DNA of 7,059 nt from Chloroflexota bacterium (GTDB lineage: Bacteria > Chloroflexota > Anaerolineae > UBA7937). Below the pieces are notes generated by a model, which worked only from the letters and a program-made list of their open reading frames with translations, made no database searches and was not told where the DNA came from. The stretch spans positions 1 through 7,059 of the forward strand of contig DMLA01000254.1 of NCBI GenBank assembly GCA_003453555.1, given 5' to 3'. The position numbers and the translations under genes were made by a program. Positions 1 to 6,639 of this stretch are shown piece after piece. The first letter of the stretch is position 1, and every line of letters starts with the position of its first letter.

Positions 1-272
1 TGATGAACGGGGTGGTCAACCTGGCTACCACCATACCCTCGTCACCGGGTTATGTGGGCACCTTCGACGCCCCAGGCATAGAGATCCTGGACTCCTTTGG
101 AGTCAACCGCGACATCGCCACCGCCTACACCTTGGTCCTCCATGCGGCCCTCTGGTTCCCCATCACCGCTCTCGGTGCATACTATATGTGGCGGGAGAAC
201 CTGGATCGGGAAGTGGAAAAGAGAGAGGAGAAAGGAAGCCTGGTAACATCTATAGAGAAGGAGTCCCTATGA
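1..272 (+). CDS. Flippase-like membrane protein, LPG-synthase TM family (C-terminal part)
   Basis: This is the 3' end of a gene that enters from the left edge. The frame is open to the first base, so the ATG at position 3 is probably an internal Met and not the start. The visible 89 residues contain the IPSSPGYVGTF stretch, which I recognise as typical of the lysylphosphatidylglycerol synthetase transmembrane family (PF03706, formerly UPF0104, YbhN/AglD-like). A hydrophobic helix follows at about residues 40-62 (LVLHAALWFPITALGAYYMW), then a charged cytoplasmic tail rich in Glu, Lys and Arg. Members are polytopic inner-membrane proteins often found with glycosyltransferases and thought to move or modify lipid-linked substrates; the substrate here cannot be read. 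The stop codon overlaps the next start (ATGA at 269-272), so the two genes are probably translationally coupled. The family call is fairly safe; the exact role is unknown. Confidence 0.8.
   Translation, partial: MNGVVNLATTIPSSPGYVGTFDAPGIEILDSFGVNRDIATAYTLVLHAALWFPITALGAYYMWRENLDREVEKREEKGSLVTSIEKESL
258..263 (+). promoter_or_regulatory. Ribosome binding site for the FAD oxidoreductase
   Basis: AAGGAG lies 5 nt before the ATG at 269, inside the 3' end of the flippase-like gene. It fixes 269 as the start. The in-frame upstream ATG at 188 would add 27 Gly/Glu/Arg-rich residues ahead of the FAD-binding strand, which is not expected in this family. Confidence 0.8.
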
Positions 273-1597
273 AGGTAGGGGTCATCGGCGGAGGCATCAC
301 CGGCCTGACCGCCGCTTATGAACTAGCAAAGAGAGGATATGCAGTCTCCCTTTTCGAGAGCGAACCGGATCTGGGGGGCCAAGCCGCCACCTTCCCCATC
401 GAAGGAACGCGCCTGGAGAAGTTCTACCACCACATCTTCACCAGCGATAGGGAGATGATAGCCCTCATCGAGGAACTGGGTCTGGCAGAGGAGATGCGGT
501 GGCTCCCCTCCAAGGTGGGCATCTATTATGAGAAGGAGATCTACGACTTCGTTACCCCCCTCGATCTTCTCCGCTTCCGCCCTCTGGGCCTCTTCCAACG
601 GTTACGGACGGGGTTAGTCACCTTGTACTTGCAACGGTTCGCTAATTGGCGGAACCTGGAAAATGTGACCGCCCTGGAATGGGTGAGGCAAAACGTGGGC
701 CAGCAACCGTATGAGGTGATCTTTCGCCCTCTCTTGCGAGGTAAGTTTGGCCAGCACGCAGATGAGATAAGCATGGCTTGGCTATGGAGCAAATTCAAAC
801 ACCGGGTCGCCTCCCGGGGCCCGGCGATGCAAAGGGAACTTCTGGGCTATATGGAAGGGAGTTTTCAGGGTCTCATCGATAGGCTGGCAGAACGGATCGG
901 TGAATTGGGCGGAGAGATATATCAAGGCAGCCCGGTCAAGAGAGTACTCATCGAAGGGAACAGGGTCACAGGGTTGGAGACAGAGAGCACCGAGGGGGGC
1001 ATTGAGCATCGCTTTCCCCTGGTCATAGCCACGGTCCCTTCTTTCGTCTTTCTAGAGATAGCCCCAGAGTTGCCTGAAGCGTACGAGGCCCGCTTGCGTC
1101 AAGTAGAGTATCTGGGGGCCGTCTGCCTGGTTCTCTCGTCGAAGGAGCCCCTTTCCCGCATATACTGGTTGAATATAAGCGATACCGGCTTCCCCTTTGT
1201 GGGAGCCATAGAGCAGACCAACTTCATCCCCCCTGAGGTCTACAACGGCAAACACATCGTTTACCTCTCCAACTACCTTTCCCGCCATGACCCCAACTAT
1301 CATCTCCCTCCCGAAGAGTTGTTGACCGCCTATCTCCCCTTCCTGAAGAAGATAAACCCGTCCTTTGATGAAGGCTGGATAGAGGAACTCTGGCTCTTCC
1401 GGGCCGACGCCGCCCAGCCGATCATAACCTGTGACTACTCGGAAAGGATCCCCCCTCTTTGGACGCCCGTCGAAGGGCTCTACCTAGCCAATACCAGCCA
1501 GATCTACCCTCAGGACAGGGGGATGAACTACAGCGTTCGGTTGGGCCAGAGGGCCGCCGAGATCGTGGAAAGGGTTGAAAAGGGGGAAACCCTGTGA
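269..1597 (+). CDS. FAD-dependent oxidoreductase, HemY/amine-oxidase fold
   Basis: A 442-residue flavoprotein of the NAD(P)/FAD-dependent amine oxidase superfamily (COG1232-like). The N-terminal Rossmann motif is GGGITG at residues 7-12, with the ribose-binding acidic residue Glu30 at the end of the second strand (SLFES). A GGQAATF segment at about 36-42 is the typical second FAD contact. Near the C-terminus, about 416-433, DRGMNYSVRLGQRAAEIV forms the last FAD-binding segment and helix. No signal peptide or membrane helix is evident, so it is probably cytosolic or peripheral. Relatives include protoporphyrinogen oxidase, carotenoid desaturases and UDP-galactopyranose mutase, but nothing visible identifies the substrate. 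No other haem or carotenoid gene is in view. The context (flippase-like gene overlapping by ATGA, ugd downstream) suggests envelope lipid or glycan chemistry, which is inference. Fold call strong, substrate unknown. Confidence 0.88.
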   Translation: MKVGVIGGGITGLTAAYELAKRGYAVSLFESEPDLGGQAATFPIEGTRLEKFYHHIFTSDREMIALIEELGLAEEMRWLPSKVGIYYEKEIYDFVTPLDLLRFRPLGLFQRLRTGLVTLYLQRFANWRNLENVTALEWVRQNVGQQPYEVIFRPLLRGKFGQHADEISMAWLWSKFKHRVASRGPAMQRELLGYMEGSFQGLIDRLAERIGELGGEIYQGSPVKRVLIEGNRVTGLETESTEGGIEHRFPLVIATVPSFVFLEIAPELPEAYEARLRQVEYLGAVCLVLSSKEPLSRIYWLNISDTGFPFVGAIEQTNFIPPEVYNGKHIVYLSNYLSRHDPNYHLPPEELLTAYLPFLKKINPSFDEGWIEELWLFRADAAQPIITCDYSERIPPLWTPVEGLYLANTSQIYPQDRGMNYSVRLGQRAAEIVERVEKGETL

Positions 1598-1603
1598 TAT
1601 GAT
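1575..1603 (+). promoter_or_regulatory. Sigma70-type promoter with extended -10, upstream of ugd
   Basis: TTGAAA (1575-1580) and TATGAT (1598-1603) are separated by exactly 17 nt. Each hexamer matches the consensus at 5 of 6 positions. TG at 1595-1596, one base before the -10, makes it an extended -10. Transcription should start near 1610, giving a leader of about 30 nt that contains the ugd ribosome site. The promoter overlaps the last codons of the oxidoreductase gene, so ugd and acpS can be transcribed separately from the upstream pair. Found by eye; no transcript data. Confidence 0.65.
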
Positions 1604-1628
1604 ACCGTTTACCTATCTCTTTTCCATT

Positions 1629-1634
1629 GAGGTG
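1629..1634 (+). promoter_or_regulatory. Ribosome binding site for ugd
   Basis: GAGGTG lies 5 nt before the ATG at 1640 and supports that start. The encoded protein begins directly with the Rossmann strand MRKICVIGAGYVG, as expected for this enzyme. Confidence 0.75.
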
Positions 1635-1639
1635 TTCCC

Positions 1640-3010
1640 ATGAGAAAGATCTGCGTTATCGGCGCTGGATATGTAGGGTTAGTCACCGGAACCTGCTTCG
1701 CTGATCTGGGCAACCAGGTCACCTGCGTCGACATCGACGAGGAGAAGATCGCCAAACTTAAAGCGGGCACCATCCCCTTTTACGAACCCGGCCTGGAGGA
1801 GATGGTACGACGTAACGCCCAAAGCGGCCGCCTCCGTTTCACCACCTCTTATCCCGAGGGGATCAAAGAGGCCGAGTTCGTATTCATCGCTGTGAATACC
1901 CCTTCCGGTGCGGAGGGAGAGGCGGACCTTAAATATATCCGCATGGCTGCGGAGGGGATCGCTAAGGTCATGGACCACCCCCTCATCATCGTCAACAAGA
2001 GCACCGTGCCCATCGGCACCGGCGACTGGGTGGCCGAGATCGTGGAGGAGTATGCCGATCCAAAGATCAAATTCGCCGTCGTTTCCAACCCCGAGTTCCT
2101 GCGGGAAGGGGCGGCCATCGGCGATTTCCTCAACCCTGACCGGATCGTCCTGGGCTCCACCAACCTTGAGGCCGCGGAACAGGTAGCCCAACTCTATCTA
2201 TCTCTGAGGGCTCCCATCATGATCACCGACTTGCGCACCGCAGAGATGATCAAGTACGCCTCCAACGCCTATCTGGCCAACCGCATCTCCTTCATCAACG
2301 AGATCGCCTCCGTCTGCGAGAAACTGGGAGCCGATGTGAAAGAGGTAGCCATAGGGATGGGGTATGATAAGCGGATCGGCCCGGACTACCTAGATGCCGG
2401 CCTGGGCTGGGGCGGCTCCTGCTTCCCCAAGGATGTTAAGGCCCTCGAGCATATGGCCTCCATTCACGGCTGCCATCCCCAACTCTTAAGGGCGGTGATG
2501 GAGATCAACCGAGATCAAAGGAGGCGGATCATACAGACCCTCCGAGAGATAGTGGGCACCTTGCACGGGAAGACCATCGGCATATTGGGACTAGCCTTCA
2601 AGCCCAACACCGACGATATGCGCGAGGCCCCCTCAATCGAGGTGATCCACCTTTTGACCAGTGAGGGAGCACGCATAAAAGCCTATGACCCCGTGGCCAT
2701 GGAGGTGGCCAAAGGCATCCTCCCCGAGATCACTTACTGCCAAGACGCCTATGAGGTGGCTAAGGATAGCGACGCCCTCATCGTGGTCACCGAGTGGAAC
2801 GAGTTCAAGCACTTGGATATGGCCCGCATAAAGAGCCTGATGAGACAGCCTGTCCTCATCGATGGCCGGAATATATACGACCCTCAGAAGGCAGGCGAAC
2901 TAGGCTTCATCTATCGGGGCGTGGGCCGGGGGTATGAAGAGAAAAACGCCCTGCCCGCCAAGATCATGCATGGGGAGAGGATAGAGGAGATCGAAGAGGC
3001 GGCTTCGTAG
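1640..3010 (+). CDS. ugd: UDP-glucose 6-dehydrogenase
   Basis: A complete 456-residue member of the UDP-glucose/GDP-mannose dehydrogenase family, of usual length. It oxidises UDP-glucose twice with NAD+ to give UDP-glucuronate, a precursor of surface polysaccharides, glycolipids and pentose sugars. The NAD site shows GAGYVG at residues 8-13 and Asp31 at the end of the second strand. NPEFLREG, shared by the family, lies mid-chain. Lys205 and Asn209 (KYASN) and the catalytic Cys261 in GGSCFPKD, with Asp265 after it, sit where the Streptococcus pyogenes enzyme has Lys204, Asn208, Cys260 and Asp264. The C-terminal UDP-binding domain begins with GILGLAFKPNTDDMREAPS. Nothing essential is missing. 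GDP-mannose dehydrogenase is a possible alternative, but the overall sequence reads as the UDP-glucose type. The gene has its own promoter and is followed after 1 nt by acpS. Confidence 0.94.
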   Translation: MRKICVIGAGYVGLVTGTCFADLGNQVTCVDIDEEKIAKLKAGTIPFYEPGLEEMVRRNAQSGRLRFTTSYPEGIKEAEFVFIAVNTPSGAEGEADLKYIRMAAEGIAKVMDHPLIIVNKSTVPIGTGDWVAEIVEEYADPKIKFAVVSNPEFLREGAAIGDFLNPDRIVLGSTNLEAAEQVAQLYLSLRAPIMITDLRTAEMIKYASNAYLANRISFINEIASVCEKLGADVKEVAIGMGYDKRIGPDYLDAGLGWGGSCFPKDVKALEHMASIHGCHPQLLRAVMEINRDQRRRIIQTLREIVGTLHGKTIGILGLAFKPNTDDMREAPSIEVIHLLTSEGARIKAYDPVAMEVAKGILPEITYCQDAYEVAKDSDALIVVTEWNEFKHLDMARIKSLMRQPVLIDGRNIYDPQKAGELGFIYRGVGRGYEEKNALPAKIMHGERIEEIEEAAS

Positions 3011-3011
3011 G

Positions 3012-3386
3012 ATGGCTACTACGTTGTCCGTAGGAGTGGATATAATAGAGATCGAGCGCATCGCCAAGGCCCTAGAGCGCTTTGGCGATCGCTTTCTTGT
3101 GCGCATCTACACCCGGGCCGAAGTTGACCACTGTCGGGGGAGGGTAGCGGAACTTGCCGCTCGCTTCGCGGCCAAGGAAGCGATCTCCAAGGCCCTAGGA
3201 ACGGGGATATATGGCCTATCCTGGCCGGAGATGGAGATCCTCCCCGACCCCCTCGGCCAGCCCCAGGTTCATCTACACGGCTCTGCCCTGGAGCGTGCTC
3301 ATGTTTTGGGACTAACGGATTTCGCTGTTAGCCTTTCCCATTCGCAAGAGTACGCCATAGCCTTCGTGGTAGCCGCTCGGAAGTAG
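3012..3386 (+). CDS. acpS: Holo-[acyl-carrier-protein] synthase
   Basis: A 124-residue phosphopantetheinyl transferase of the AcpS type, of usual length. It transfers 4'-phosphopantetheine from CoA to a serine of apo-acyl carrier protein, activating fatty-acid synthesis in the cytoplasm. The two signature regions are present: GVDIIEIERI near the N-terminus with the Mg-binding Asp10, and RFAAKEAISKALGTG with the second metal ligand Glu56 and Lys60. The C-terminal LSHSQEYAIAFVV strand is also typical. The start is 1 nt after the ugd stop; AGAGG at 2995-2999 is a weak, rather distant ribosome site, so translation is probably coupled to ugd. A TTG start at 3024 is possible but less likely. Pairing with ugd is not a conserved arrangement that I know of; shared transcription for envelope synthesis is inference. 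Confidence 0.93.
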   Translation: MATTLSVGVDIIEIERIAKALERFGDRFLVRIYTRAEVDHCRGRVAELAARFAAKEAISKALGTGIYGLSWPEMEILPDPLGQPQVHLHGSALERAHVLGLTDFAVSLSHSQEYAIAFVVAARK

Positions 3387-3421
3387 CCTTCCTTAGAGAT
3401 AAACAGCGTACCATTTTCCTA

Positions 3422-3450
3422 TTGCCACCCCTGTCCGAGTCTGTTATTCT
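3422..3450 (+). promoter_or_regulatory. Sigma70-type promoter with extended -10, upstream of the sensor unit
   Basis: TTGCCA (3422-3427, 5 of 6 matches) and TATTCT (3445-3450, 4 of 6) have a 17-nt spacer. TG at 3442-3443, one base before the -10, makes it an extended -10. The expected start is near 3457, which nearly coincides with the ATG at 3455 and GTG at 3458 of the small membrane ORF. The message would therefore be almost leaderless for that ORF, or carry about 180-200 nt before the cyclase start. It separates the sensor from the ugd-acpS unit. Found by eye. Confidence 0.5.
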
Positions 3451-3454
3451 TAAC

Positions 3455-3667
3455 ATGGTGGAAAGGCTTAGAGCACCGTACCGAATAATTCTCCTTCTGA
3501 TGGGGCTCATCGTGTTGGCTAGTGTAGCAAGTGTAGCATGGGTGCTCCCATTGCCCTTCTCCAGCCACTTCAGAGAGAACATTCTGCGCCTGGGCCTCAT
3601 ACCGATGGCCTATCTCACCGTCCTCTACCCCCTCAACAGTGGATTGGGGGGTCATGACGAAGGGTGA
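3455..3667 (+). CDS. Small two-helix membrane protein, possible lost N-terminus of the sensor
   Basis: A 70-residue ORF I do not recognise as a family. A basic start (MVERLRAPYR) is followed by a clear hydrophobic helix at residues 11-31, a short charged loop (HFRENILR), and a second hydrophobic stretch at 43-60. Arg-rich ends suggest both termini face the cytoplasm. No Shine-Dalgarno sequence precedes the ATG; a TTG at 3422 would add 11 residues but falls on the -35 box. The ORF overlaps the downstream cyclase by 14 nt (from ATG 3654) in another frame. Removing one G from the six-G run at 3646-3651 would join the frames into a protein of about 1042 residues with membrane anchor and sensor. 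It may be a separate small protein, a frameshifted sensor N-terminus, or a frameshifting arrangement. That this stretch encodes membrane segments looks real; independent expression is uncertain. Confidence 0.5.
   Translation: MVERLRAPYRIILLLMGLIVLASVASVAWVLPLPFSSHFRENILRLGLIPMAYLTVLYPLNSGLGGHDEG
3521..3538 (+). repeat. 9-bp perfect tandem duplication
   Basis: AGTGTAGCA occurs twice head to tail (3521-3529, 3530-3538). In the small membrane ORF it reads Ser-Val-Ala twice at residues 23-28, inside the first hydrophobic helix. Because the unit is 9 bp, gain or loss of a copy keeps the frame. Confidence 0.9.
3646..3651 (+). other. Six-G run at the overlap of the membrane ORF and the cyclase
   Basis: GGGGGG lies 2 nt before the cyclase ATG at 3654 and within the last codons of the membrane ORF. 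The membrane ORF and cyclase frames differ by one base, and a run of five G would make them continuous through Leu-Gly-Val-Met. It is too close to the ATG to act as a normal ribosome site. It could be a replication, transcription or sequencing slippage point. Confidence 0.6.
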
Positions 3668-6584
3668 AAAGAAAGACGAGAGAATGAGGGCTGAGGAAAA
3701 GTACAAAGCCCTGGTAGAGACCGCCGCCGACGGCATATTCACCCTGGATTTGCTCGGCAGGTTCACCTTCGTGAACCCGGCAGCGGAGAGGATCTCGGGT
3801 TACAGCAAAGAGGAATTAGTGGGTAAGCATTTCAGGGAGTTGGTGCCCGCGAAGTATATTCCAGCCTGCCTCAATGCGTTCCAGAAGGCGTTGAGAGGAG
3901 AACCTACCCCTCCCATCGAGATCGAAATGATCACCAAAAAGGGCGAAAGAGTGCCCCTTGAACTACTGGGCAGGCCGGTCACGAGAGGGAGAAGGATCGT
4001 CGAGATAATTGGCATCGGTAGGGACATCACCGAGCGCAAGCGGGCAGAGGAGGAGATACGCCAGCGCAGCGAGGAACTAGCCGCCCTCTACGATGTCTCC
4101 CTAGATGTGGCCACCCAACTGGATTTGGATACCCTCTTGAAGACCATTCTCCCTAGGGCCATCGAGTTATTGAGAGCAAACGCCGGAGGCCTTTACCTCT
4201 ACCATCCAGAAAGGCAAGAACTGGAATTGATAGTGCAACAGGGGCTGAGCAAGGATTACACGGGAACTAGATTGGCCCTAGGCGAGGGGGCGTGCGGCAA
4301 GGTGGCCCAGACCGGAGAGCCCCTGGTGGTGACGGACTACATCAACTGGGAGGGGAAGTCACCCCACTTCGCCGATGAGCCCATCTTCAACGTCTTGGCC
4401 GTCCCCATCAAGCAGGGTGATACCCTCCTGGGGGCTCTCTATGTCGATGACTCAGATGTGGAGAGGAGGTTCGACGAGGGAGATACCCGCCTGGCCACCC
4501 TCTTCGCCGCCCAGGCAGCCATTGCCATCGAGAACGCCCGCCTCTACCAAGAGGAACAGCAACAGCGGCAAGAAGCAGAGGCGTTGCGCCAGGCAGCCCA
4601 GGCACTGAGCGCCACCCTCGACCTACAAGAGGTCTTTGAGTCGATCCTGAGCGAGTTGCAACAGGTGGTACCCTATGACAGCGCCTCTGTCCAACTCCTC
4701 AGGGGAGACCGCCTGGAAATCATCGGCGGCCATGGCTTTCCCAACCTCGACGAACTACTCGGCATCTCCTTCCCCCTGAATGGCGACAACCCCAACCGTC
4801 AGGTGATAGCCAGCCGAGCCCCCTTCATCGTGGAGGACGCTCCGGCCGTCTACAGCGGTTTCCGTCAGGAGCCCCATGCCCCGGCCGGCATCCGCGCCTG
4901 GCTGGGGGTGCCGCTCTTGTTCGGAGATCGTCTGATCGGCATGATCGCGCTGGACAGGAGGGTACCTGGCTTTTACACCGAAGAGCACGCCCGTCTGGCG
5001 CTGGCCTTCGCCGCCCAGGCAGCCACCGCCATCGAAAACGCCCGACTCTATGAGGAGGCACAGAAACGGTTGGCGGAGACCACGGTGCTCCACAAAGTGG
5101 CGGAGGTCATCAACGCCACCCTCGAACTCAAGGAGGTATTCCAGCGTGTGGTGGAGGAACTCTCTAACACTTTCAACTACCGCCTAGTGGATATCTACCT
5201 ATTAGAGAAAGATGGGCTAAGACTCCAGGCTAACGCTGGGTACGATGATAAAACCACTATCGAATTGATACCCCTAGAGCGTGGAGTCATAGGTCGCGTA
5301 GCCCGGACTGGACAGCCGGCCTTCATCCGTGACGTGTCCCAAGACCCTGACTACATCCCTGCCTATCCTGAAATCAAGAGCGAGATCTGCGTACCCATTA
5401 TGAGAGGTGAGACCTTCCTCGGCACCCTCAACGTGGAGTGCGACGAGAAGAGACCCTTGACCGATGACGACTTGCAACTCCTCTCCACCTTGAGCAGCCA
5501 CATCGGCGTGGCCATAGAGAACGCCCGCCTCTACGAGGAGGAGCGGCGGAGTAGTGCGCAGAGACACACCATCGCTGAGGTAGGAAGAAGGGCGGCCGCC
5601 ATCCTGGAGACGGACACCTTACTCTCTCAGGCGGTAGACCTCATCGCCCAAAATTTCGGCTATTACCGCGTGCATATCTTCCAAATAGACCCAGATTCTG
5701 AATATGCCGTCTACAAGGCGGGTACAGGGAAAGCCGGTCTCGCCATCGCCGAAGAGGGATTGCGGCTGAAAGTCGGAGAGGAGGGTATCATAGGATGGGT
5801 AGCCCGGCACGGTCAACCCCTCCTGGTCAACGATGTTGGCCAGGAACCCCGCTATTACCCCCACCCCGCGCTCCCTGATACCCGCTCAGAACTGGCGGTC
5901 CCCATCCACCTTGGAAGGAGGATCATCGGCGTCCTCGATGTGCAGGGCACGGAACTGGACGCCTTCGACGAGAGTGACCTTGATACTTTGCAGACCCTGG
6001 CCCATCAGTTGGCTGTGGCCATCGAGAACGCCCGCCTCTATGAGGAGACGAAAAGATTGTCTATCACCGACGGCCTCACCGGCCTCTACAACCTCCGCTA
6101 CTTCTATCAGGCACTAGAGAAGGAGATCCAGCGGAGCGAACGGTACCATCGCTCGCTCTCCCTCATTATGCTCGATATCGACGATTTCAAGGCCTACAAC
6201 GACCGTTACGGCCATCTAGCAGGGGACGATCTCTTAAAGGAGTTGGCCCAACTGATGTCCAAGATAACCCGGCGGACCGACACCCTGGCCCGCTACGGCG
6301 GGGAGGAGTTCGCCATCATCCTGCCGGAGACGGAGACAGAGGGGGCCGGGTTCCTCGCCGAGAGGCTGCTAGAAGAGGTGAGGGAACACCGCTTCTCAAT
6401 GCAAGATGGCCAGACCATCGGTCAGATAACCATCAGCCTAGGGGTAGCCACCTACCCTCATCACGCCGATAGCGCCAAAGCCCTGGTTGGCGCCGCGGAT
6501 AAGGCATTACTGAGAGCCAAGCAAGCGGGCAAGAACCGACTCTTTACTTACGGAGAGGGGTTGACCGAACTCAAACCCCGATGA
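3654..6584 (+). CDS. PAS-GAF-GAF-GAF-GAF-GGDEF diguanylate cyclase
   Basis: A 976-residue sensor cyclase, numbered from ATG 3654; GTG 3639 would add 5 residues. Neither start has a good ribosome site. PAS with its PAC tail spans about 17-126 (ends GRDITERKRAEEE). Four GAF domains follow at about 140-298, 305-466, 475-627 and 635-796, each closing with a helix of the type IENARLYEE. The GGDEF domain, about 800-965, has DGLTGLYN (Asp806), DIDDFK with metal ligand Asp841, and the active-site loop GGEEF at 882-886. An inhibitory I-site RRTD (873-876) lies five residues before it, as in product-inhibited cyclases. It should join two GTP into c-di-GMP, probably as a dimer. No EAL or HD-GYP domain is present, nor membrane helix in this frame, so it reads as cytosolic unless fused to the upstream membrane ORF. 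GAF ligands cannot be predicted. A terminator hairpin follows. Confidence 0.93.
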   Translation: MTKGEKKDERMRAEEKYKALVETAADGIFTLDLLGRFTFVNPAAERISGYSKEELVGKHFRELVPAKYIPACLNAFQKALRGEPTPPIEIEMITKKGERVPLELLGRPVTRGRRIVEIIGIGRDITERKRAEEEIRQRSEELAALYDVSLDVATQLDLDTLLKTILPRAIELLRANAGGLYLYHPERQELELIVQQGLSKDYTGTRLALGEGACGKVAQTGEPLVVTDYINWEGKSPHFADEPIFNVLAVPIKQGDTLLGALYVDDSDVERRFDEGDTRLATLFAAQAAIAIENARLYQEEQQQRQEAEALRQAAQALSATLDLQEVFESILSELQQVVPYDSASVQLLRGDRLEIIGGHGFPNLDELLGISFPLNGDNPNRQVIASRAPFIVEDAPAVYSGFRQEPHAPAGIRAWLGVPLLFGDRLIGMIALDRRVPGFYTEEHARLALAFAAQAATAIENARLYEEAQKRLAETTVLHKVAEVINATLELKEVFQRVVEELSNTFNYRLVDIYLLEKDGLRLQANAGYDDKTTIELIPLERGVIGRVARTGQPAFIRDVSQDPDYIPAYPEIKSEICVPIMRGETFLGTLNVECDEKRPLTDDDLQLLSTLSSHIGVAIENARLYEEERRSSAQRHTIAEVGRRAAAILETDTLLSQAVDLIAQNFGYYRVHIFQIDPDSEYAVYKAGTGKAGLAIAEEGLRLKVGEEGIIGWVARHGQPLLVNDVGQEPRYYPHPALPDTRSELAVPIHLGRRIIGVLDVQGTELDAFDESDLDTLQTLAHQLAVAIENARLYEETKRLSITDGLTGLYNLRYFYQALEKEIQRSERYHRSLSLIMLDIDDFKAYNDRYGHLAGDDLLKELAQLMSKITRRTDTLARYGGEEFAIILPETETEGAGFLAERLLEEVREHRFSMQDGQTIGQITISLGVATYPHHADSAKALVGAADKALLRAKQAGKNRLFTYGEGLTELKPR
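4524..6040 (+). repeat. Four direct repeats at the ends of the GAF domains
   Basis: A 23-bp segment encoding AIENARLY occurs at 4524-4546, 5028-5050, 5511-5533 and 6018-6040. Copies 1 and 4 are identical, copy 3 differs at one base and copy 2 at two. The spacings are 504, 483 and 507 nt, all multiples of three. Copies 1 and 2 also share the preceding 19 bp (4503-4521 and 5007-5025). The repeats mark domain duplication and could allow in-frame loss or gain of a GAF unit by recombination. Confidence 0.8.
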
Positions 6585-6612
6585 CGCCCCTTCATAGTGA
6601 CTAAGCACCTGG

Positions 6613-6639
6613 AGCCGCGAACCCTTCCTCGCGGCTTTG
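6613..6639 (+). terminator. Probable intrinsic terminator after the cyclase gene
   Basis: AGCCGCGA (6613-6620) and TCGCGGCT (6629-6636) form a perfect 8-bp GC-rich stem with an 8-nt loop, 28 nt past the cyclase stop. The T tract after it is short (TTT, then GCGTATT), so termination may be partial. No other hairpin of similar strength stands out in the intergenic DNA of this window. Confidence 0.7.

Noticed and set aside
188..268. Upstream in-frame ATG extending the FAD oxidoreductase by 27 residues
   Set aside because: The extension is low-complexity Gly/Glu/Arg, overlaps the flippase-like gene heavily, and the ATG at 269 has an AAGGAG site 5 nt upstream and begins exactly at the Rossmann strand.
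1581..1593. Small inverted repeat AGGG...CCCT in the spacer of the ugd promoter as an operator
   Set aside because: The arms are only 4 bp and easily arise by chance from the Glu/Lys/Gly codons at the gene end.
1679..2191. 170-codon open frame on the - strand inside ugd
   Set aside because: It lies wholly opposite a well-conserved enzyme gene, has no family resemblance, and is explained by the codon structure of ugd.
3379..3392. GGAAG-TAGC-CTTCC hairpin over the acpS stop codon as a terminator
   Set aside because: The stem is only 5 bp and no T tract follows, so it is unlikely to end transcription.
3639..3653. GTG at 3639 as the cyclase start
   Set aside because: Not excluded, but there is no ribosome site before it, and the in-frame ATG five codons later has a purine-rich lead; I kept ATG 3654 with low certainty between them.
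3419..3766. 115-codon open frame on the - strand across the membrane ORF
   Set aside because: The translation has no coherent hydrophobic pattern or motif and runs into the cyclase gene; the + strand frame gives clear membrane helices instead.
4375..4608. 77-codon + strand frame within the GAF1-coding region
   Set aside because: Ser/Pro-rich off-frame reading of the cyclase gene without start signals or recognisable domain.
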